NCBI GenBank assembly: GCA_013151785.1
Contig: JAADHP010000256.1
Span: 1-10,529, forward strand
Reading direction: 5' to 3'
DNA length: 10,529 nt
Source of the DNA: Nitrospirota bacterium
Lineage (GTDB): Bacteria; Nitrospirota; Thermodesulfovibrionia; Thermodesulfovibrionales; JdFR-85
The first letter of the stretch is position 1. Each line of letters begins with the position of its first letter. The notes below the pieces were generated by a model, which made no database searches, was not told where the DNA came from, and worked only from the letters and a program-made list of their open reading frames with translations. Of the stretch, positions 6,990-10,529 are shown one piece after another. The position numbers were made by a program, and so were the translations under genes.

Positions 6990-8165
6990 TTACCACTCCT
7001 CCAGCTGCCAGCCTTTTCGAGCAAGAGGCTGGCCCTTTAGAATTTTCTGGAATATTTCGATTAAATCATTCACTGTGGGCAACTCCCCGCAACATCCTGT
7101 AAAATGCACCTCCGAATCCTTACCAGCAGCACGTTGAACTTCTCGTACCAACTGTCCATCCCAGTTCAGTTCCACTACAAGGTATTTGTTCCTTTTCTGG
7201 AAATGTTCATCAGGAAAGGGCCACAGATTGATCAAACGGAGAGCACCTACCTTCAGACCTTCCTGCCGAGCCTTGGCTACTGCTGTATTAACCACCCGTG
7301 AAGGCGTACCATATGATACAACGATTAAATCAGGGTCATCATCCATGAATTTTTTCTCATACAGGTGGTTAAAGAGGTCTCTATGATTACGGATCTTATA
7401 AATCAGACGATGAGCATGCTTATGGTGTGCCTCAACCTCTTCAATATCATAACCTTCCTCTGTGGGTGTCCAGTCAGAACATAATGCACCTGTGTTGTGA
7501 CCCAGCACAACAGGGGGAATATCTATCTCATCTGTGGGTGGATAAAAGTTGGGTCCCCTGTTTATCTTCCTTGGCCATATCCTGAACCCCATCTCTTTCA
7601 TTTCATCCTCATTCTCAGGCACACTGATGTCTTCAAAACCATCGGTAATCAGCTGATCTGCAAGCACTGTAACAGGGGTTCTGAATCGCTCTGCCAGATA
7701 AAATGCCTCCACTGTTATGGCCATGGCTTCCTGTGCAGAGTTGGGTGCCAGGACAATTGTTTCATAATTACCCCCCTGTGTAGGATACCTGGTCAGATAA
7801 AACTCACCCTGACCAGGTGCACCTGTAATACCGCTCACAGGCCCTACACGGCCAGAATTCAGGATAACCAGGGGAATCTCACAACCAATTGCCCAACCAT
7901 AAGGGTCAGCATAGAGTATATATCCAGGGCCTGATGTTGCTGTCATTGCCTTGTATCCACCCAGGGATGCCCCTATACAGAGATGAAGAGCTGCACATTC
8001 ATCCTCACCCTGCAGATATATGCCTCCCACCTGTGGCAGCCTTCGTGACATGGCCTCAGCGATCTCGGTTGCTGGAGTAATGGGATAACCGGCAAAAAAG
8101 CGACAGCCTGCGAGAATTGCACCCTCAGTAATAGCAAAATTCCCTGTTTCAAGATATCTCTTCAT
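6990..8165 (-). CDS. 2-oxoacid:acceptor oxidoreductase, alpha subunit
   Basis: This 391-residue subunit holds the pyrimidine-binding domain and the following transketolase-C-like domain of a ferredoxin-type 2-oxoacid oxidoreductase. GYPITPATEIAE (26-37) is the hallmark motif, GEDECAA (53-59) includes the conserved glutamate that activates thiamine, and TATSGPGYIL (75-84) is the second conserved loop. GRVGPVSGITGAPGQGE corresponds to the position of the substrate-proximal loop of KorA-type subunits but differs from the usual 2-oxoglutarate version, so a different 2-oxoacid is possible. The ATG overlaps the stop of the upstream flavoprotein gene (ATGA), with GGAG about 10 nt before it. The C-terminal end is WQLEEW and the gene stops 1 nt before beta. 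It resembles OorA/PadG in size; the gamma domain is on a separate gene, unlike fused pyruvate:ferredoxin oxidoreductases. Confidence 0.93.
   Translation of the reverse strand: MKRYLETGNFAITEGAILAGCRFFAGYPITPATEIAEAMSRRLPQVGGIYLQGEDECAALHLCIGASLGGYKAMTATSGPGYILYADPYGWAIGCEIPLVILNSGRVGPVSGITGAPGQGEFYLTRYPTQGGNYETIVLAPNSAQEAMAITVEAFYLAERFRTPVTVLADQLITDGFEDISVPENEDEMKEMGFRIWPRKINRGPNFYPPTDEIDIPPVVLGHNTGALCSDWTPTEEGYDIEEVEAHHKHAHRLIYKIRNHRDLFNHLYEKKFMDDDPDLIVVSYGTPSRVVNTAVAKARQEGLKVGALRLINLWPFPDEHFQKRNKYLVVELNWDGQLVREVQRAAGKDSEVHFTGCCGELPTVNDLIEIFQKILKGQPLARKGWQLEEW
6996..7002 (-). promoter_or_regulatory. Ribosome-binding site that decides the beta-subunit start
   Basis: GGAGGAG on the minus strand lies inside the last codons of alpha and 7 nt before the ATG at 6988. 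It favours the 278-residue beta subunit over the longer form that would begin at 7024. Confidence 0.7.
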
Positions 8166-9811
8166 ACCTTTTCTCCTTCAGCCACTTTTATTTCTATACA
8201 AAAGTCAGGACAGTTATAGAAACACTTTTTACAGCCCACACAGTTCTGCGGATTCCTGACCTCAACAGGCCGGTAGCCCTTTGCATTGAAACGACTTCCC
8301 TGTACAAAAACATCCATCTCACAGACACTTATGCAGTATCCACATTCCTTACAGGCATCAAAATCAACCTCCACATTGAAATGCCTGTAATCACACCATA
8401 AACATCTGTCTGATTCCTTTCTTGCAAGATAGGGATTAAGCGTCTTCTCTACTATATCAAAGTTGTTTATCCTCACTCCCACTGGAGTGTTTGGTATCTC
8501 CACCCTTGGCGAAGATACCTCTGGATAGAAGCTCATGTTAAGATCTGTCTCTTCCGGAACGAGCCTCAGTGCTATATCTCCGTCACCTCCAAGGTAACTG
8601 TCAATAAATGATGCTGCACGTTTTCCATGGCCAATTGCCTCTATAATCGAGGCAGGTCCCAAAACAACATCGCCTCCAGCAAAAACACCTTCCATATCTG
8701 TTGCAAGATTAAAGGGGTCCACATTAATGCGGCCATTACCTTTCCGAGAAATACCAAAGTCATCCTGCAGAACCACCTCCTGTCCAATCGCCGAGATTAC
8801 GGTATCAAAGAGTTCACTATAGTCAAAACCATATTTACAGACCGGCTTGGGCCTTCCACTTTCATCGGGCGGTCCCAGTTCCATACAATCAAAGGTTACC
8901 TTCAGGGCATCACCCTGTTGCTCAATTGCTGATGGAGCAGAGAGGAAAACAATCTTAACCCCCTCTTCAATGGCTGCATCAATTTCATCCGGATAGGCGG
9001 GCATCTCATTCCTTGTTCGTCTGTAAAATATTTTGACCTCCTTCGCTCCCATCCGAACCGCAGTACGTGCAGCATCGATAGCTGCGTTTCCACCACCGAT
9101 CACGCAAACTCTTTCTCCTACCTGAATTGCCTTACCAGATTTGACTGACTCCAGAAACTCTATAGCACCAATCACTCCACTCAGGCTATCACCAGGAATG
9201 CCAAGAGAGGCACTTTTTTGTGCTCCACAGGCGATATAAACGGCATGATAACCTAATTTCTTTAGCTCCTCAATGGATTCAACCCTTGAGTTTGTCAGGA
9301 TATTGACCCCGGCATCTGTAATCTCTTTTATCTCTGCCCTTACAATCTCGCTGGGAAGCCGATATTCTGGAATTGCCCATCGCATCATTCCGCCCGGTTC
9401 AGGTCTGCTTTCAAAGACGGTTACCTCGTGACCCTTTAATGCGAGCAGATAACCTGCCGTTAACCCACTGGGGCCTGCCCCTATAATGGCCACCCTTTTG
9501 CCAGAGGAAGGATTCTTTTTAATGCCTTCCTTCCATTGCGTGCCTCCCTTTTCAGCTACAAATCTCTTCAATGCCCTGATTGCTATAGGTTCGTCAAACT
9601 GCCCCTTTCCACACCTGGCTTCACAGGGCGCAAAACATGCATACCCGCAGATGGATGGAAAGGGAATTGCTTCACGAATTACAGCCAGGGATTCATCGAA
9701 TTTGCCATTTGCTATGGCCCTTATATATCTTGGAACATCTATTCCTCCTGGACAGTACTTCTGACAGGGAGCAACCTTACGAGACAATTTCAAACAGTCC
9801 ATGGTTTGCAT
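8162..9811 (-). CDS. GltD-like FAD/NAD(P) oxidoreductase fused to a two-[4Fe-4S] ferredoxin domain
   Basis: This 549-residue protein would move electrons between the oxidoreductase and NAD(P). Residues 1-90 are the iron-sulfur N-terminal domain seen in GltD and NfnB, with cysteines C16, C20, C55, C59, C63 and C67 (APCQKYCPGGIDVP; ICGYACFAPCEARCGKG). An FAD-binding GAGPSG (111-116) and an NAD(P)-binding GGGNAA (239-244) follow, then YRRTRNEMPA (263-272) and the closing FAD motif with VFAGGDVVLGPASIIEAIGHG. Residues about 480-549 are a ferredoxin domain with C487/C490/C493/C497 and C524/C527/C530/C534, equivalent to the separate delta subunit (OorD, PorD, PadF). Thus the flavoprotein (PadH-like) and delta subunits are one chain. 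The ATG at 9811 has GGAGGA 8 nt upstream. It is first in the operon and overlaps alpha by ATGA. Whether NAD or NADP is used is not settled by the visible residues. Confidence 0.92.
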   Translation of the reverse strand: MQTMDCLKLSRKVAPCQKYCPGGIDVPRYIRAIANGKFDESLAVIREAIPFPSICGYACFAPCEARCGKGQFDEPIAIRALKRFVAEKGGTQWKEGIKKNPSSGKRVAIIGAGPSGLTAGYLLALKGHEVTVFESRPEPGGMMRWAIPEYRLPSEIVRAEIKEITDAGVNILTNSRVESIEELKKLGYHAVYIACGAQKSASLGIPGDSLSGVIGAIEFLESVKSGKAIQVGERVCVIGGGNAAIDAARTAVRMGAKEVKIFYRRTRNEMPAYPDEIDAAIEEGVKIVFLSAPSAIEQQGDALKVTFDCMELGPPDESGRPKPVCKYGFDYSELFDTVISAIGQEVVLQDDFGISRKGNGRINVDPFNLATDMEGVFAGGDVVLGPASIIEAIGHGKRAASFIDSYLGGDGDIALRLVPEETDLNMSFYPEVSSPRVEIPNTPVGVRINNFDIVEKTLNPYLARKESDRCLWCDYRHFNVEVDFDACKECGYCISVCEMDVFVQGSRFNAKGYRPVEVRNPQNCVGCKKCFYNCPDFCIEIKVAEGEKV

Positions 9812-9838
9812 ATCAGGTATCCTCCGATTGATTTGTTT

Positions 9839-9867
9839 ATTTTAAATCCATCTGTAAGAATAATAAA
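9839..9867 (-). promoter_or_regulatory. Weak sigma70-type promoter candidate for the seven-gene operon
   Basis: On the minus strand, TAAAAT (9844-9839) as -10 is 17 bp from TTTATT (9867-9862) as -35. The -10 is fair and the -35 poor (3 of 6 to TTGACA). A start near 9832 would leave a 20-nt leader containing GGAGGA, which is a sensible length. The -35 lies only 12 bp from the edge of element E2. Start sites further upstream, beyond E2, are also possible. Confidence 0.3.
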
Positions 9868-9879
9868 GAATAGCTGAAA

Positions 9880-10013
9880 GTAGTGGTATGGTAGAGTCTG
9901 AAGGGTTTTGAATTTTGCATAAGATTTGCCGTGAGGGCAAATCGCAAAATTCCCTCGGAAGTAGCCATGGATGGCTACTGAGAATGATGTGTAAGACTCT
10001 ATCATATCACTAC
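9880..10013 (+). repeat. Structured element E2: three-way-junction palindrome, covarying partner of E1
   Basis: A 134 bp element. Outer arms 9880-9899 and 9994-10013 pair at all 20 positions on the plus strand if two G-U pairs (G9886-T10007, G9891-T10002) are allowed; on the minus strand these would be A-C mismatches, so plus is the likely folding strand. In order on the plus strand: GGGTTTT (9903-9909); stem S2 (9910-9918 with 9944-9952, 9 bp); bulge ATAA (9919-9922); hairpin H2 (9923-9930 with 9936-9943, loop GTGAG); CCTCGGA (9953-9959); hairpin H1 (9960-9967 with 9972-9979, loop TGGA); GAGAATGA (9980-9987). Each unpaired motif is the reverse complement of the matching one in E1. An alternative register of the outer stem exists (TATGGTAG 9887-9894 with CTACCATA 10010-10017). 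It lies between the first gene of the operon and further upstream control sites. The function is unknown. Confidence 0.75.
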
Positions 10014-10054
10014 CATAACTTTATCATTAGATTTGGGTTTATTTTAATCTCATA

Positions 10055-10072
10055 GTACAGCAAATACTGTAC
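10055..10072. promoter_or_regulatory. Inverted repeat GTACAG-N6-CTGTAC
   Basis: A perfect 6 bp inverted repeat with a 6 bp spacer (CAAATA), 41 bp outside E2. Its size and symmetry suit an operator for a dimeric helix-turn-helix regulator. It is not the LexA pattern CTGT-N8-ACAG, since the half-sites face the other way. No regulator is assigned. Confidence 0.3.
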
Positions 10073-10230
10073 CATCACCTGTAATTTCATGGATTTATAT
10101 TCATCAGATACCACCATCGAAGGAAGTGCCATGCATAAGATGCCTTTCATTATTAACCTTAAGGAGATTTATCATAAAAAAATAACACATGGAAAATTGC
10201 AGGTAAGAGTGGTAAAAATTAAGTTAAAAG

Positions 10231-10280
10231 TGTCTGAGGTGTTGTCTATTTTTCAGACATGTCTTGTTTTCATACAGACA
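10231..10280. promoter_or_regulatory. Cluster of five TGTCT/AGACA words
   Basis: TGTCT occurs at 10231, 10243 and 10260, and AGACA at 10255 and 10276. The first, second and fourth words start 12 bp apart (10231, 10243, 10255). TGTCTGA (10231-10237) and TCAGACA (10253-10259) also form a 7 bp inverted repeat. Multiple spaced half-sites of this kind fit an activator or repressor array, but the match to any known regulator is not evident. Confidence 0.3.
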
Positions 10281-10293
10281 GTGTTGTTATAAT
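10264..10293 (+). promoter_or_regulatory. Candidate promoter pointing right
   Basis: A perfect TATAAT (10288-10293) with TTGTTT (10264-10269) 18 bp upstream, on the plus strand. It points away from the operon, and no gene is visible before the window ends. Its -10 overlaps the left half of the inverted repeat at 10284-10310, so the repeat could be its operator. Confidence 0.3.
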
Positions 10294-10310
10294 TAATACA
10301 GTTATAACAA
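10284..10310. promoter_or_regulatory. Perfect 9 bp inverted repeat TTGTTATAA-N9-TTATAACAA
   Basis: The two 9 bp half-sites are separated by TTAATACAG, so their centres are 18 bp apart, close to two helical turns. This spacing suits a dimeric DNA-binding protein on one face of the helix. It overlaps a plus-strand TATAAT and lies about 470 bp upstream of the operon start codon. Confidence 0.35.
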
Positions 10311-10385
10311 TAGTGTCCAAAAAGATTCTATAAGTAAAGATGAAAGGCAGGGTGCCGAAGAAAAATAATGCCCACACCTTTGTCA

Positions 10386-10490
10386 CAGTAAGCAGTGAGC
10401 GGTGGATGAGTTAATGGGTAAATGAGTAAGATGGGTGGATGGGTTAAAAGGTCAGTAAGCGGTAAGCAGGCAGGAGTAAGAAGGGGGCAA
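10386..10490. repeat. Degenerate purine-rich short-word repeat tract
   Basis: On the plus strand the tract is built from variants of words such as CAGTAAG, CGGTAAG, GAGTAAG, ATGAGTAA and GGATGGG, strongly purine-biased with roughly 7-nt phrasing. CAGTAAGC recurs at 10386 and 10453, each time followed by a related AGCGGT- or GGTAAGC-type stretch. The minus-strand translation is low complexity (rich in Leu, Pro, Thr and His), so I do not read it as a gene. Confidence 0.45.
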
Positions 10491-10529
10491 CAGGTGGTGA
10501 AGAAGGCCATGTAGCAATACCGACAGTGA

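Larger units (their letters stand above)
9812..10529. other. 718 bp noncoding region upstream of the operon
   Basis: I see no credible gene here. From the operon outward it holds the GGAGGA of the first gene (9820-9825), a weak promoter candidate (9839-9867), structured element E2 (9880-10013), small inverted repeats (10029-10050 AGATT/AATCT; 10055-10072), a cluster of TGTCT/AGACA words (10231-10280), a perfect 9 bp inverted repeat with a plus-strand TATAAT (10264-10310), and a degenerate short-word repeat tract (10386-10490). The density of inverted repeats suggests a control region, but no site matches a regulator I can name. Confidence 0.65.

Noticed and set aside
6989..7024. A longer beta subunit starting at 7024
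   Set aside because: It would overlap alpha by 35 bp and add 12 residues foreign to the family; the ATG at 6988 has a good ribosome-binding site and sits directly after the alpha stop.
9880..10013. E1 and E2 as ordinary MITEs with shared terminal inverted repeats
   Set aside because: The terminal arms of the two elements are not alike in sequence and I see no target-site duplications. Conservation is in the unpaired core, not the ends.
10115..10131. A sigma54 promoter around TGGCAC on the minus strand
   Set aside because: The -24-like TGGCAC (10131-10126) is present, but the -12 region reads TCGAT instead of TTGC at the required spacing.
10010..10150. A 46-residue minus-strand frame whose start (CMALPSMVV) faintly recalls the HypC opening
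   Set aside because: The cysteine is not in second position after a start codon, the rest does not resemble HypC, and the frame runs into the outer arm of E2. I treat the likeness as chance.
10089..10292. A 67-codon plus-strand frame
   Set aside because: It has no ribosome-binding site and crosses the TGTCT/AGACA cluster and the inverted repeat; its composition is that of AT-rich noncoding DNA.
10328..10510. A 60-codon minus-strand frame rich in Leu, Pro and Thr
   Set aside because: It is the translation of the degenerate repeat tract and looks like low-complexity shadow coding.

Overview
The window reads as the chromosome of an anaerobic, Gram-negative-type bacterium of moderate G+C. Three things point that way: a ferredoxin-type 2-oxoacid oxidoreductase, iron-sulfur flavoproteins of the GltD/Nfn class, and a periplasmic solute receptor with a non-lipoprotein signal peptide. 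Desulfobacterota or Nitrospirota are plausible hosts, but this is inference from gene content; nothing in the window fixes the taxon.

Layout. All convincing genes are on the minus strand, so transcription runs right to left. From about 9.8 kb leftward there is one compact seven-gene unit: (1) a GltD-like FAD/NAD(P) flavoprotein fused to a two-cluster ferredoxin domain (8162-9811); (2-4) alpha, beta and gamma subunits of a CoA-dependent 2-oxoacid:acceptor oxidoreductase (6990-8165, 6152-6988, 5616-6155); (5) an AMP-forming acyl-CoA ligase (3927-5579); (6) a TctC/Bug periplasmic receptor (2864-3841); (7) a TctA permease with a C-terminal TctB-like domain (823-2790). Junctions inside the oxidoreductase part are ATGA overlaps or a 1-nt gap. 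After the ligase the gaps widen and hold hairpins. At the left edge the first 83 codons of an NfnA/SudB-type ferredoxin-NAD(P) reductase small subunit run off the window.

How the genes may work together. TctC and TctAB would import a carboxylate and the ligase could activate an acid to its CoA ester. The oxidoreductase would oxidatively decarboxylate a 2-oxoacid to acyl-CoA plus CO2. The fused flavoprotein would pass the electrons to NAD(P). The subunit set resembles OorDABC and the phenylglyoxylate:NAD+ oxidoreductase PadEFGHI, but the substrate cannot be read from sequence alone.

Most unusual content. The noncoding DNA flanking the operon contains two 134-141 bp structured elements (E1, 381-521; E2, 9880-10013) in opposite orientation. 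They share short unpaired motifs and the same three-way-junction fold, while their stems differ by compensatory base-pair changes. In the three internal stems I count 15 of 25 pairs changed on both sides and none broken. This is the signature of a structure-selected RNA or single-stranded DNA family, and I do not recognise it. The outer flanks also hold inverted repeats, a cluster of TGTCT/AGACA words, a candidate promoter and a degenerate short-word repeat tract.
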